Both the position numbers and the translations under genes were made by a program. Shown here in pieces: positions 42,315 through 52,382 of a stretch of DNA of 64,000 nt. Under the pieces are notes generated by a model. It saw nothing but the letters and a program-made list of their open reading frames with translations. It was not told the origin of the DNA and ran no database searches. Position 1 is the first letter of the stretch, and each line of letters opens with the position of its first letter. The stretch is from contig JAWKVT010000001.1 of NCBI GenBank assembly GCA_041397865.1, positions 372,001 to 436,000 on the forward strand, read 5' to 3'. The DNA is from TMED27 sp041397865 (GTDB lineage: Bacteria > Pseudomonadota > Alphaproteobacteria > Micavibrionales > Micavibrionaceae).

Positions 42315-43124
42315 ATGCCCCCCACCAAAAAAAAACACCCTATTGAAGACCTCATCGCCGTTATGGCCGCACTGCGTAACCCTGATGGCGGCTGCCCGTG
42401 GGATTTGGAACAGGACTTCAAATCCATCGCTCCCTACACAATCGAAGAAGCCTACGAAGTCGCCGACGCCATCGACCGCGGCGACATGAAAGACCTGCGC
42501 GAAGAGCTGGGCGACTTGCTCCTCCAGCCCATTTACCACGCACAAATGGCAGCCGAAGAAAACGCCTTCACCATAGAAGACGTCATCAAAGACGTTACAG
42601 AGAAGATGATCTCCCGCCACCCACATGTTTTTGGCGATAAAAAAGCCCAAAGCACCGAAGATGTGAATAAGATATGGGATCAGCGCAAAAATGCAGAGAA
42701 GGGCGATCAGAATAAAAGTGCGATTGACGGCGTAACAAAAGGCCTACCCGCCCTGCTCCGCGCCGAGAAACTCCAGAAAAAAGCCGCAAAAGTCGGCTTT
42801 GAATGGCCGGGGCCAGAACAAGTCCTCGATAAATTTGAGGAAGAACTGGCAGAAATGCGTGAAGCCCTCGCAAAAGGCACACTCAAAAACAAAACCGAAG
42901 AACTCGGCGACCTCCTGTTCGTCCTCGCAAATCTAGGGCGCATGCTCGGCATAAACCCTGAAACCGCCCTGCGAGAATGTAACAATAAATTCGAACGACG
43001 TTTCAAAGGATTAGAAGCAGAGCTTAAATCAAAATCTATAGAACTCAAAGGCGCATCCTTGGATCAAATGGAACAAGAATGGATCAACCAGAAGCAGAAG
43101 GAACGCAACAAACCCGCCGCCTAA
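42315..43124 (+). CDS. mazG: nucleoside triphosphate pyrophosphohydrolase MazG
   Basis: 269 residues with two MazG domains. The first carries CPWDLEQDFKSIAPYTIEEA and REELGDLLLQPIYHA (EExx..ExxD metal site), the second EFEEELAEMREAL-like FEEELAEMREALAKGT and KTEELGDLLFVLANLGRM. It hydrolyses (d)NTPs to monophosphates and PPi, cleaning aberrant nucleotides and modulating stress responses. It converges with hflX; the two stop regions overlap by 4 bp (43121-43124). Confidence 0.93.
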   Translation: MPPTKKKHPIEDLIAVMAALRNPDGGCPWDLEQDFKSIAPYTIEEAYEVADAIDRGDMKDLREELGDLLLQPIYHAQMAAEENAFTIEDVIKDVTEKMISRHPHVFGDKKAQSTEDVNKIWDQRKNAEKGDQNKSAIDGVTKGLPALLRAEKLQKKAAKVGFEWPGPEQVLDKFEEELAEMREALAKGTLKNKTEELGDLLFVLANLGRMLGINPETALRECNNKFERRFKGLEAELKSKSIELKGASLDQMEQEWINQKQKERNKPAA

Positions 43125-44458
43125 GCCTCCTCCCCCTCTTTTCTTCCATAGTGCCGCTGAAACTTATCCAGATCTGCCTGCGCAATCCGCACACGGCACT
43201 GAACCATCTCTTCCCCGTCTTCCCGCTCTAAAATCTGCGCATGCTCATAAAGCCACGACAAGGCCTTACCATTCGCATGCGGAATGTTCAGCTTAACCTC
43301 CACACGCCCGCGCCCCGTAACATCCGTAATCTTTTCAAGCAGCCTATCAATCCCCCGCCCCTGCACAGCAGAAATCAAAACCGCCCGTTCATCAAAACGC
43401 GCCTGCCGCTGCAAAGCGCTTAAACCCTCTTCATCCAACAAATCAGCCTTGTTATAAACCTCAACAATCCGCTCATCCGTTTCATACGCAATCCCAAGAT
43501 CTTCCAGAATGCAAACCACATCCGCCCTTTGCACTTTATAATCAGGCTGCGACGCATCAATCACATGCAAAATCACATCCGCATGCAACGTCTGCTCAAG
43601 CGTCGCGCGAAACGCCGCAATCAAATTCGTCGGCAAATCCGAAATAAACCCGACCGTATCGGACAATATAACGCTCTGCTCATTGGGAAGCTCAATCCGG
43701 CGCAATGTCGGGTCAAGCGTCGCAAACAGCAAATCTTCGGCAAAAATGCCCGCTCCCGTCAAAGTGTTAAACAGCGTAGACTTCCCCGCATTCGTATACC
43801 CCACAAGCGCCACCACCGGAAACGGCACGCGCTCCCGCGCCTTGCGCCCCAGTTCACGCGTCCGCCGCACATCCTCCAGCTCTTTTTTCAGCTTCACAAG
43901 ACGCTCGCCAATCAACCGCCGGTCAATCTCAATCTGCGTTTCACCCGGCCCGCCCATAAACCCGGCCCCGCCGCGCTGGCGCTCAAGGTGCGTCCAGGAT
44001 CGCACAAGCCGTGAACGCTGATACTCAAGCGCGGCCAGTTCAACCTGCAACCGCCCTTCCCGCGTTTGCGCCCGCGCGCCGAAAATCTCAAGAATAAGCC
44101 CCGTCCGGTCGATAACCTTCACATGCCACGCCCGCTCCAGATTACGCTGCTGCACAGGCGACAAGGTATGATTGAAAACAACAATATCCGGCTCCAAATC
44201 GCTCACCGCCCCGGCGATCTTCTCCCGCTGCCCCTTGCCCAGAAAATGCCCCGCCTGAATACGCGAAACATTAAAGCTCTCGACATGAACAACATCAAGA
44301 TTAATCGCCGCCGCCAGCCCCGTAATCTCGGCCAGTTGATCCTCCAGCGCCCGGCTTTGAACCTTCCCCGCAACAACCGGATGAATAATCAAACACCGCT
44401 CAGGCGGAATATCCGTCGTAAACAGAGGGTCTTTTTTTCTGGAAACTCTGGAAGGCAT
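43121..44458 (-). CDS. hflX: ribosome-associated GTPase HflX
   Basis: 445 residues. N-terminal HflX domain with glycine-rich linker (ERQRGGAGFMGGPGETQIEI, about 165-185), then the GTPase domain: G1 VALVGYTNAGKSTLFN, G3 SDTVGFISDLP, G4 YNKADLL. It splits stalled or heat-damaged 70S ribosomes. It lies 20 nt after hfq, the usual hfq-hflX pair. Confidence 0.95.
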   Translation of the reverse strand: MPSRVSRKKDPLFTTDIPPERCLIIHPVVAGKVQSRALEDQLAEITGLAAAINLDVVHVESFNVSRIQAGHFLGKGQREKIAGAVSDLEPDIVVFNHTLSPVQQRNLERAWHVKVIDRTGLILEIFGARAQTREGRLQVELAALEYQRSRLVRSWTHLERQRGGAGFMGGPGETQIEIDRRLIGERLVKLKKELEDVRRTRELGRKARERVPFPVVALVGYTNAGKSTLFNTLTGAGIFAEDLLFATLDPTLRRIELPNEQSVILSDTVGFISDLPTNLIAAFRATLEQTLHADVILHVIDASQPDYKVQRADVVCILEDLGIAYETDERIVEVYNKADLLDEEGLSALQRQARFDERAVLISAVQGRGIDRLLEKITDVTGRGRVEVKLNIPHANGKALSWLYEHAQILEREDGEEMVQCRVRIAQADLDKFQRHYGRKEGEEA

Positions 44459-44478
44459 AATCGCCGTAAAAGCCGCGT

Positions 44479-44745
44479 CTACTCTTCGCCCGACTCGTCA
44501 TATCCGGACTTCTCATCCTCTTCATCATGAAGATTCAAAGGCCCGCTCGGCATGATTGTCGAAATCGCATGCTTGTAAACAAGCTGTATATGCGTCTCCC
44601 GGCGAAGCAAAAGACTGAAATTATCAAACCACGTCACCACGCCCTGAAGCTTCACACCATTCACCAAAAAAACGGTCACAGCCATTTTTTCTTTACGGAT
44701 TTTATTCAGGAAAACATCCTGAACCTGTTGAAATTTATCACCCAT
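44479..44745 (-). CDS. hfq: RNA chaperone Hfq
   Basis: 88 residues. Sm fold with the Hfq signatures QDVFLNKIRKEKMAVTVFLV (Sm1) and YKHAISTIMP (Sm2, YKHAIST motif). The hexamer pairs sRNAs with mRNAs. The C-terminal tail is short and strongly acidic (DEEDEKSGYDESGEE), as often in alphaproteobacteria. Confidence 0.96.
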   Translation of the reverse strand: MGDKFQQVQDVFLNKIRKEKMAVTVFLVNGVKLQGVVTWFDNFSLLLRRETHIQLVYKHAISTIMPSGPLNLHDEEDEKSGYDESGEE

Positions 44746-44817
44746 TGTTTTTTGCCTGTCTTGTCTGTTTTTAAAGCCCTAAGTCTATAAACAAGGTCAC
44801 ACGAACCCCATATACAC

Positions 44818-45498
44818 TTACTTTTGTAAACCCTCTGCCCCGTATTGCAACAAAAATCCTGCAAATTCACCGCAATTATTTTGATGAAGGTCTACTTTAT
44901 ATTTCGCTAATAAATCCGCGGCCTTTGGCTGATCAAGTATAAGAATCGAACGAACCCCCGCATCATTGGCGCAGGCCAGATCATTATCCGTATCCCCGAC
45001 ATACCAGATATCGGAAAAAGCAAAATCAAACCCCGCCCGCTCAACTCCTAATAGCAAAGGCGCAGATGAAGGCTTGTCGGCCTCCGCCTCCCCTGCCCCA
45101 ACAACACTTGAAAAATAATCCTGCCACCCGTAATGCGCAATTTCCGCCTCAACCAAAGCACGCTTCTTGTTCGTCACCACCCCGCAAGGAATCTCCAGTG
45201 TTTTAAAAACATCCAAAACTTCCTGCGCGCCGCAAATCGGCTCAAGCTGGTCCATATGATGCGCATAGACATAGTTTTCAAAATGCCCCTTGGCCGCCTC
45301 TATATTCTCCCGGCCATATATATCTTCATAAAGCTGCTCACGCGGCTTCCCGAAATACCCTTCAAAAACCTCAAGCGCAAACGGCTCCATCCCAAACTGT
45401 GCCCGCGTATGGTTATGCGCTCCATGCAGAAACGCAAAGCTGTCAACAAGCGTTCCGTCCCAATCAAAAAACACAGCTTTAGGGCGCTCAATCATCAT
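44818..45498 (-). CDS. HAD-superfamily phosphatase (phosphoglycolate-phosphatase-like)
   Basis: About 226 residues from the ATG at 45498, inside the end of dat (11-nt overlap, GGAG just upstream). HAD motif I FFDWDGTLVDS (D-x-D), motif II GVVTNKKR (T), and motif IV WYVGDTDNDLACA. A cap with HMDQLEPICGAQEVLDVF lies between. It dephosphorylates small phosphoesters; the substrate is uncertain. It is part of the run dat-HAD upstream of hfq. Confidence 0.85.
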   Translation of the reverse strand: MMIERPKAVFFDWDGTLVDSFAFLHGAHNHTRAQFGMEPFALEVFEGYFGKPREQLYEDIYGRENIEAAKGHFENYVYAHHMDQLEPICGAQEVLDVFKTLEIPCGVVTNKKRALVEAEIAHYGWQDYFSSVVGAGEAEADKPSSAPLLLGVERAGFDFAFSDIWYVGDTDNDLACANDAGVRSILILDQPKAADLLAKYKVDLHQNNCGEFAGFLLQYGAEGLQK

Positions 45499-46375
45499 AG
45501 CTCCAGGATAATTGAAAGTCTGAACCTTTACCCGCATATTCCGCATACGCACCAATCAATTTCTTACAAATCGGCCCGACAGCACCATCTTTAATCGTAT
45601 GCCCGTCCGCCTCTATAACGGGCTTCAAAAGCTGCGTCGCGCTTGTTGCAAAAGCCTCGTCTGCCACATACAGTTCCTCAGGCGTAAAACTGCGCTCTTC
45701 AAATTCATAATTTTGCTTTTCCAGTAACTCTTTAAAAGCATTACGCGTAACCCCTTTCAAAACAGAATGATCCGCTTTGCGAGTAATCAGTTTTCGCCCT
45801 ATGACAATCCAGGCATTACTGGACGTGGCCTCTGTAACAAAGCCCTCACCATCAACCATCCAGCAATCATCCGCGCCCGCTTCCACAGCCTGTTGCTTTG
45901 CCATGCTTTGCGCCAACAAAGCCGTCGTTTTAATATCCCGCCGCGCCCATCGCAAATCCGGCCCTGTAACAATGCGGGTGCCCTTCACCTGCTCTCCCGT
46001 TAAAGTAAAATCAAAAGGCCAGCCATAAACAACAAGCGTAGGTTTCGTTACATCCGGATCAGGAAAAAGAAAATCTCTTTTCCCCACCCCCCGTGAAATT
46101 TGAATATAAATCGCGCCGTCACAAAGCTGATTTTTATCAATCACTGCATTTATAATCTCTCCAAGCTCTTCTCTTGAGACCGGCGCAGAAATACGCAGCT
46201 CCCGCAAAGAGCGCTCCAGCCGGTCAAGATGCCCGCGCTTATCACACAATTGACCATTAATCAGCGCAATAACTTCATAAACGCTATCAGCAAACTGAAA
46301 CCCCCGGTCCTCAACGGCAATGGCCGGCTCATCAGGAGAAACATAAACCCCGTTTACATAGGCATACCGGCTCAT
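45488..46375 (-). CDS. dat: D-amino-acid transaminase
   Basis: 295 residues, fold-type IV PLP enzyme. The PLP lysine is in RWARRDIKTTALLAQSMAK (about residue 148); YAYVNGVYVSPDEPAIAVED and GFQFADSVYEV at the N-terminus and VTEATSSNAWIV are typical of D-amino-acid aminotransferase. It interconverts D-Ala and D-Glu. Adjacent to glutamate racemase, so the pair supplies D-amino acids for peptidoglycan. It overlaps murI by 4 nt. Confidence 0.9.
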   Translation of the reverse strand: MSRYAYVNGVYVSPDEPAIAVEDRGFQFADSVYEVIALINGQLCDKRGHLDRLERSLRELRISAPVSREELGEIINAVIDKNQLCDGAIYIQISRGVGKRDFLFPDPDVTKPTLVVYGWPFDFTLTGEQVKGTRIVTGPDLRWARRDIKTTALLAQSMAKQQAVEAGADDCWMVDGEGFVTEATSSNAWIVIGRKLITRKADHSVLKGVTRNAFKELLEKQNYEFEERSFTPEELYVADEAFATSATQLLKPVIEADGHTIKDGAVGPICKKLIGAYAEYAGKGSDFQLSWSYDD

Positions 46376-47178
46376 ATGCTAACCCTTTTTAATGCGATAT
46401 TACGTCCAAAAAAATGCGACGCTTTTTTAGTATAATCCTGAGTTAAATCTGTAACATAAAAATTTTCACCGCCATTCCGCATAATCAACGCATCGCTTTC
46501 CGAATGTCTCTCCAGATAGTTCACCAGCTTAATCGGGATAATCTCATCTTGCGATATAACATCAATGCCATAACGCCTCCTAATAACATCCTTAAGACAC
46601 GCATAATGCGTACAGCTCAAAATAATCGCCTCTATATTCTTCTCAATAAGCGGCTGAATATAGTGATCCAAAACCTCCTCCATCCACGCCATACCATCGC
46701 ACTCAATCAACGGCACCAACAAAGGCGTATTCACCTGAAAAATCTCAATCTCCGGGTTAATCTTCTGCAACTCTTCTTCATAAACATTGGAATGAACCGT
46801 ATAATTCGTTCCGATAAGCCCAATCCGCTTATATCCCTGATCCAGCGCATATTCTATCGTCGGTACAACAACGCCGAGTATCCGCCGCTCCGGATAAGCA
46901 CCCGGCAAATACTCCTGCTGCAATTTCCGCAGCGCCGAAGCGCTCGCCGTATTACACGCCATAATAACAAGCTGGCAACGCTGCTCCGCAAATAAATGCT
47001 CCATCGCGGCTTTACTGTAATCATAAATAGCTTCGGCAGAACGATTACCATAAGGAACATGCAAAGTATCCCCCAGATACACCATATCAATGTCCGGTAA
47101 CAAATCACGAATTGCCCGCGCAATCATAATTCCGCCCAGCCCCGAATCAAAAATGCCAAGCTTCATATGAGCGCTCAA
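46372..47178 (-). CDS. murI: glutamate racemase
   Basis: 268 residues. Catalytic cysteines in MACNTASASALRKL (about residue 78) and ILSCTHYACLKDV (about 190), N-terminal GIFDSGLGGIMIARAI. It makes D-glutamate for the peptidoglycan stem. An internal start at 47166 (MKLGIFDSG) is also possible. Overlaps trkA by 4 nt. Confidence 0.93.
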   Translation of the reverse strand: MSAHMKLGIFDSGLGGIMIARAIRDLLPDIDMVYLGDTLHVPYGNRSAEAIYDYSKAAMEHLFAEQRCQLVIMACNTASASALRKLQQEYLPGAYPERRILGVVVPTIEYALDQGYKRIGLIGTNYTVHSNVYEEELQKINPEIEIFQVNTPLLVPLIECDGMAWMEEVLDHYIQPLIEKNIEAIILSCTHYACLKDVIRRRYGIDVISQDEIIPIKLVNYLERHSESDALIMRNGGENFYVTDLTQDYTKKASHFFGRNIALKRVSI

Positions 47179-48551
47179 AACAAATCAACCTGAACGGAAA
47201 ACATCTTTTCAACATGCTGTGCCTGCGCTCTGGACGCCAGAATAATAATGTCATCCCCCGCCCGCACAGTAAATGTAAGCTCCGGCATAATAAATTTTCC
47301 GTCACGAATCACTCCGCCCACAATCACCTCACGCGGCAAGTTCAACTCCTCAATCGTCGTATTAACGATTGAGGATGTCTCCGAAACCTCCGCTTCAATC
47401 ACCTCCGCAAAACCATCGCGAATATTGTAAAGCCCCTTGATCCGGCCCCGGCGCACATGCTGCATAATATTCGCCACGATAATAGAACGCGGCGAAACCA
47501 TCGCATCAACGCCAAGCGGCCCTACAAGCGGGTAATAAGCCTCGTTACTGACAAGCGTAATCGCCCTTTCACAACCATATTGCTTCGCAAGCAAAGAGCT
47601 AAGAATATTGCTTTCATCGTCATTCGTCACCGCTACCAGCGTCTCCGCATTTTCAATCGACGCCTCTTGCAGAATATCCTTATCAAGCGAACTGCCGTTC
47701 AGAATAATCAAATCCTCAAGCTGCCCGCTCAGAAATTCGGCCCGCGCCTTATTCTGCTCTATCAACTTGATCTGAATGCTTTTTGAACGCTGTCGAATCA
47801 AATTCGCAAGCGTTAACCCCACATTCCCCCCACCGGCAATAACAACCTTGCCCGCCTCGGTCTCTTCATGCCCGAAAGCCGTCATAACCCGCTTCAAATG
47901 CTTGGTATCGACAATAAAATACACCTCGTCGCCAACCTCAAGCTGGTCCGTTTCATCCGGAATAATCGGCTTATTCTTCCGCAAAATAGCCAGAACCTGA
48001 AAAGACAAATCCGGAAAAAGATTATGAAGCTGGCCCAGAGGCGTATTAATAACCGGGCAGTCCTCCTCGCACACAACGCCAATCATATGCGCCAACCCGT
48101 CCGCCACGATATTTACAAACGTCGTCCCTGGCACCGCCAAGCGCTGATAAATATCCTTCGCCACAATCACCTCGGGAGAAATAATCACATCAATCGGCAT
48201 ATGCGCCCGGCTGAACAAATTCGACCATTCCGGCTGCAAATAGGCCTGTTCCCTTATCCGCGCGATTTTCTTCGGAATGCCGAAAAGCGAATGCCCGATC
48301 TGGCACGCCACCATGTTAACCTCATCCGATTGCGTCACCGCAACAATCATATCCGCATCGTTTGCACCGGCGGCTTTCAAAACATCAGGGTTCGAGGCAT
48401 GACCGTAAAGCGCATTCACATCAAGCTCATCGTTAATCCGCGCAATAAGCTCCCCCCGCAAATCCACAACCGTTACGTCATTTTCTTCCCGGGCCAGATA
48501 TTCCGCAATATTATAGCCAACCTGCCCCGCCCCGCAAATAATCACTCTCAT
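47175..48551 (-). CDS. trkA: Trk potassium uptake regulatory subunit TrkA
   Basis: 458 residues with duplicated RCK modules: two Rossmann NAD-binding halves (VIICGAGQVGYNIAEYLA at the N-terminus; VVIAGGGNVGLTLANLI at about 235), each followed by a TrkA_C domain (VGDEVYFIVDTKHL; VRAGDDIIILASR). It gates the TrkG/H potassium channel in response to nucleotides. Located after ntrX, a conserved alphaproteobacterial order (ntrY-ntrX-trkA-hfq-hflX). Confidence 0.94.
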   Translation of the reverse strand: MRVIICGAGQVGYNIAEYLAREENDVTVVDLRGELIARINDELDVNALYGHASNPDVLKAAGANDADMIVAVTQSDEVNMVACQIGHSLFGIPKKIARIREQAYLQPEWSNLFSRAHMPIDVIISPEVIVAKDIYQRLAVPGTTFVNIVADGLAHMIGVVCEEDCPVINTPLGQLHNLFPDLSFQVLAILRKNKPIIPDETDQLEVGDEVYFIVDTKHLKRVMTAFGHEETEAGKVVIAGGGNVGLTLANLIRQRSKSIQIKLIEQNKARAEFLSGQLEDLIILNGSSLDKDILQEASIENAETLVAVTNDDESNILSSLLAKQYGCERAITLVSNEAYYPLVGPLGVDAMVSPRSIIVANIMQHVRRGRIKGLYNIRDGFAEVIEAEVSETSSIVNTTIEELNLPREVIVGGVIRDGKFIMPELTFTVRAGDDIIILASRAQAQHVEKMFSVQVDLF

Positions 48552-48555
48552 GGAA

Positions 48556-49980
48556 TCAAGCCCTCTTCTTCCTCAAATCACTCACGCTTTTTGCATCATC
48601 CTGATTTTTTTCGTGATGTATTTGTAACGCTTTCAGCTTTCGATGCAAGGCCGAACGCTCCATACAAACAAACGCCGCCGTTTTGGAAATATTACCGTCA
48701 AAGCGCGCAACCTGCGCCAAAAGATATTCACGCTCAAACGCTTCACGCGCCTCGCGCAAGGAAAGCTCCATATAGCTGTCCTGCATACCCTGCTGCGCCA
48801 CGACCAGCCCTGCCCTTACACCCGAAAGCTCCGGCGGCAGGTCCTCCGGCCCCAGCTCTCCACCATCTCGCCCGCCATGCATAATACAAATCCATTCGAT
48901 AACGTTTTTAAGCTGACGCACATTTCCCGGCCAGCCATAACTCTTAAAAACATTCATTGCCGCATTCGTCAAATGCCGCTCCTCAAAACCAAACTGCTGA
49001 AGCATGCCATCCATAAAAACCCTCGCCAGCTCCGCTATATCCTCTGTACGCTTGCGCAACGGCGGAATATGAATTTGAATAACGTTAAGCCGGTAATAAA
49101 GATCTTCACGAAAATCACCCCTCTCGATCAAAACATCCAAATCTTTATTCGTCGTCGCAATAACCCGCACATCAGAATCAATATCAACCCTCCCGCCTAC
49201 TCTGCGAAACCGCTGCTCCTGCAATACCCGAACAATTTTCCCCTGCGTCTCAAGCGGCATATCCGCAATCTCGTCAAGCAGCAAAGTCCCCCCGTGCGCC
49301 TGCTCCAATATCCCCGTATGCGCATTTTCCCCTTCCGCGCCAAAAAGCTCCACCTCCAGCCGCTCCGGCCTCAAGGTCGCACAGTTCAAAACCATAAACC
49401 CCTCACCGGCCCGCGCCGAGTTCTTATGAACAAGCCGCGCAACAACATTTTTCCCTGTTCCCGCCTCCCCGGTAATAAGAATACGGCTGTTCGTCGGCGC
49501 CGCGCGCTCTATAAGCTGCCGGATATTTTGAACAGCCCCCGACTTGCCGATAAGCTCGTCCGCTTCCCCGAACGATCTTTTCTTAAGCGCCGCATTCTCA
49601 CGGCGCAAAGCCGCCGTTTCAAGCGCCCGCGAAATCAACATCAATAAACGGTCAGACTTGAACGGCTTTTCAATAAAATCATAAGCCCCGTCCTTAATCG
49701 CCGACACAGCCGTTTCAATCGTGCCATGCCCGCTAATCATAACAAACGGCAAATCCTTATGCTCTTTTTTCAGGCTTCTCAAAATCTCAAGCCCATCCTT
49801 CTCGCTTCCCTGAAGCCAGATATCAAGAACCACCAGATCCGGCACATTTTCTTCAACTTTTGCAAAAGCCTGCGCAGAATTGGCCGCCTCCCGCGTCGCA
49901 TACCCCTCATCCTCCAATATGCCCCGTATCAGGCTTCGGATGTCGTCTTCATCATCAACAATCAGGATATCCGCACTCAT
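48556..49980 (-). CDS. ntrX: nitrogen/redox response regulator NtrX
   Basis: 474 residues. Receiver domain (ILIVDDEDDIRSLIRGIL, phospho-Asp in LVVLDIWLQ near residue 54, FIEKPFKSD), AAA+ domain (Walker A LITGEAGTGKN, Walker B GGTLLLDEIADMPLE), C-terminal Fis-type helix-turn-helix (DGNISKTAAFVCMERSALHR). The sigma-54-contacting GAFTGA loop is not visible; the equivalent place reads FGAEGENAHTGILEQAHGG. Cognate kinase NtrY is immediately upstream with abutting stop and start. Confidence 0.94.
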   Translation of the reverse strand: MSADILIVDDEDDIRSLIRGILEDEGYATREAANSAQAFAKVEENVPDLVVLDIWLQGSEKDGLEILRSLKKEHKDLPFVMISGHGTIETAVSAIKDGAYDFIEKPFKSDRLLMLISRALETAALRRENAALKKRSFGEADELIGKSGAVQNIRQLIERAAPTNSRILITGEAGTGKNVVARLVHKNSARAGEGFMVLNCATLRPERLEVELFGAEGENAHTGILEQAHGGTLLLDEIADMPLETQGKIVRVLQEQRFRRVGGRVDIDSDVRVIATTNKDLDVLIERGDFREDLYYRLNVIQIHIPPLRKRTEDIAELARVFMDGMLQQFGFEERHLTNAAMNVFKSYGWPGNVRQLKNVIEWICIMHGGRDGGELGPEDLPPELSGVRAGLVVAQQGMQDSYMELSLREAREAFEREYLLAQVARFDGNISKTAAFVCMERSALHRKLKALQIHHEKNQDDAKSVSDLRKKRA

Positions 49981-52287
49981 CTACGCTTCCGCCCGCTTTT
50001 TATTCACAGCCTTGATAGCCTCAACCGACTCAAGAGGCAACAAAAGAAGAGCCGTCGCCCCCCCCGGCTCTGCCCATTCGGGTTTTGCCCTCAGCCACTC
50101 CGGCGCGCCTAGAATAACACGCCCGTTATGGTCTTCCATAATCTTTTTAACAATCGCCAGCCCCAAACCGGTGCCCTTTTGCTTATGCGTAACATATGGC
50201 TCGGTCAAATTCGAGGCATCCTCATTTTTCGGATATCCCGGCCCGTTATCGCTCACGGCAACAAAAAACTCATCACCGCTCTTTTGTCCGATGAAAACCT
50301 CAATCCGGCCCTTTTTAATCCGGCCTCCTTCAATAGAATCCACCGCATTTTGCACAAGATTGTTAACCGCTTGACGAATTTGCTGCGCATCCGCATTGGC
50401 AAAGAAAACCCCGTCCCCCGCCCCTTTCAGCGTAAAACCAATACCGCCATGTGCCTGCCTGTGCAGCGCAAGCGCCTCTTCCACCTGCTTATTCATATTC
50501 TCAAGCTTCAAAACCGGCTCAGGCATCCGCGCAAAAGAGGAGAACTCATTTACCATATGGCCAATATCCCCGACATGCCGGATAATCGTCTCAATACAAT
50601 TCGTAAATGTCTCCGGATCTTCCTCAATCTGCTTAAGATACCGCTTATTCAACCGCTCCGCCGAAAGCTGAATAGGCGTCAGCGGGTTTTTAATCTCATG
50701 CGCAATCCGCCGCGCGACATCCGCCCACGCCGCCTTTCTCTGCGCCGCTTCCAACTCTGTAATATCGTCAAAAGTCAGAATCATCCCCGTCTCTTCATCC
50801 CCCATTCGCTCAACCGCAATCCGCACAAGGAAAGAGCGCCGCACCTCGTCCAGCACAAGAGGAATCTCCCCTTGCGTAATCTTGTCAGGAAACTGATGCG
50901 CCCGCTCAAGCAAACCCTGAATCTCCGGAATAAGCACCGCAATCTCTTTCCCCTCCAGATCATCCTTATCAAGCCCCAAAAGCTCGGATGCCGATGCGTT
51001 CGAAACCGTCACAACACCGCCTTGATCCAGCCCGATCACCCCCGAACTCACCCCGGCCAGCACCGTCTCGGTAAAATGTCTGCGCCGATCCATCTGCCGG
51101 TTCGCCTCAATCAACTCGCTTTGCTGTTCCTGAATACGTTTCGTCATCCGGTTGAAAGACTGTGCCAGATAATCAAACTCCTGCAACGTCTTCTGATCCG
51201 GAACCCGCGCCGAAAGATCGCCCGCCCGCACCCGGTCCGCCGTTGTAATAAGCGTACTGATAGGCGTAACCAACTGCCGCGCCAACACCAGCCCCAGCCA
51301 AATCGCCGTCATCATCAACAACAACCCAACCACAACAAAAATCAACGTCAGCGTCACCTGCAAACCGGAAAAACTATCCTGCAACGTCGCATAATCTTCC
51401 GTCGCCTGCTTCGTCGCGGCCAAATGCGACAGCACCTGCGGGTCAATCATCCGCCCGACAAACAAATACGCATCGACAAAATTATCCAGCTTCACAAGCG
51501 CCCGCACCCGGTCCTCATTCCCCCCGGTCATAAGAACAACCTCCCCCTCATTCGCCGAATTCATCGCATAATAAGGGATATCCTCAAACTCGAGGGAAAA
51601 CGTCAAATCAGAGCGCGCCAAAACCCGGCCCTTCCCGTCAAAAATAATCGCTTCGGAAAGATTACGCAGCATCGAATGCGTCTGCATCACCTGCCCGAAA
51701 GCCTGCTCGTTCAGCAAAAGCATCCCCGCTTCCCGGTTCAAATCATTGGCCATCGCCAATATATCGGCCCGAATAGTCTGCGTATGCTCTTTCAGATACG
51801 CCTCCGCCACAGCCTGCGACTCGTTCACCGCCGTACTCACCCGTTCACTGAACCATGTCTGCACCCCGAAATGAAAGAATACGGCAGCAAAAACAGTCAT
51901 AATAATCGCGGGCGTCGCTGCCAGAATGCTGAAAATATAAACCAGACGTACATGCAAATGAGCCCCCGCCAGCCCCCTCTTCCGCCCGCTCCACACCCCG
52001 ACCAGCCGCCACGCAATCAGCGCAACCAAAGCCAGAAGCAGCACCAAATCCACATTCAAAAGCCAGATCACCGTTTTAGGATCATTCCCGAAAGGCGGCG
52101 TTTCCGTAAGCGCCGCATAGGTCGCAATCCCGCTCACCCCCGAGGCCAGAATAAGCACAAGCCCCATCGCGTTCTGCCAACGCCGAAGCGACCTGGCCCT
52201 ACTCACAGCCTGCCCGGCATCTTCACCCCGCGATGAAAACCCAAAACGATTAAAAAATGAGGATACATCAAAAAAATGGCTGAGCAT
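49981..52287 (-). CDS. ntrY: sensor histidine kinase NtrY
   Basis: 768 residues. Several N-terminal membrane helices (ASGVSGIATYAALTE, LLALVALIAWRLVGV, FSILAATPAIIMTVFAAVFF), a periplasmic sensor region, a fourth helix (LIFVVVGLLLMMTAIWLGLV), HAMP (LVTPISTLITTADRVRAGDL), PAS (about 395-500), HisKA with the phospho-His in RRIAHEIKNPLTPIQLSAER (about residue 530), and HATPase (VSDNGPGYPK, GTGLGLAIVKKI). It phosphorylates NtrX. Divergent from ispDF across 95 bp. Confidence 0.95.
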   Translation of the reverse strand: MLSHFFDVSSFFNRFGFSSRGEDAGQAVSRARSLRRWQNAMGLVLILASGVSGIATYAALTETPPFGNDPKTVIWLLNVDLVLLLALVALIAWRLVGVWSGRKRGLAGAHLHVRLVYIFSILAATPAIIMTVFAAVFFHFGVQTWFSERVSTAVNESQAVAEAYLKEHTQTIRADILAMANDLNREAGMLLLNEQAFGQVMQTHSMLRNLSEAIIFDGKGRVLARSDLTFSLEFEDIPYYAMNSANEGEVVLMTGGNEDRVRALVKLDNFVDAYLFVGRMIDPQVLSHLAATKQATEDYATLQDSFSGLQVTLTLIFVVVGLLLMMTAIWLGLVLARQLVTPISTLITTADRVRAGDLSARVPDQKTLQEFDYLAQSFNRMTKRIQEQQSELIEANRQMDRRRHFTETVLAGVSSGVIGLDQGGVVTVSNASASELLGLDKDDLEGKEIAVLIPEIQGLLERAHQFPDKITQGEIPLVLDEVRRSFLVRIAVERMGDEETGMILTFDDITELEAAQRKAAWADVARRIAHEIKNPLTPIQLSAERLNKRYLKQIEEDPETFTNCIETIIRHVGDIGHMVNEFSSFARMPEPVLKLENMNKQVEEALALHRQAHGGIGFTLKGAGDGVFFANADAQQIRQAVNNLVQNAVDSIEGGRIKKGRIEVFIGQKSGDEFFVAVSDNGPGYPKNEDASNLTEPYVTHKQKGTGLGLAIVKKIMEDHNGRVILGAPEWLRAKPEWAEPGGATALLLLPLESVEAIKAVNKKRAEA

Positions 52288-52382
52288 GCTCTTCCTTATA
52301 GCTTGTGTCTGCTGCCAAACCTAGCTAGATTACCCCGTATTCATAACGCTGTACGCCTTTATAATCAAGGATATTAAAGACT

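Noticed and set aside
50128..52236. Very long open frame opposite ntrY
   Set aside because: It is a codon-bias shadow of ntrY, rich in Arg, His and Pro with no motifs; other long opposite-strand frames over ntrX, trkA and pseB were rejected for the same reason.
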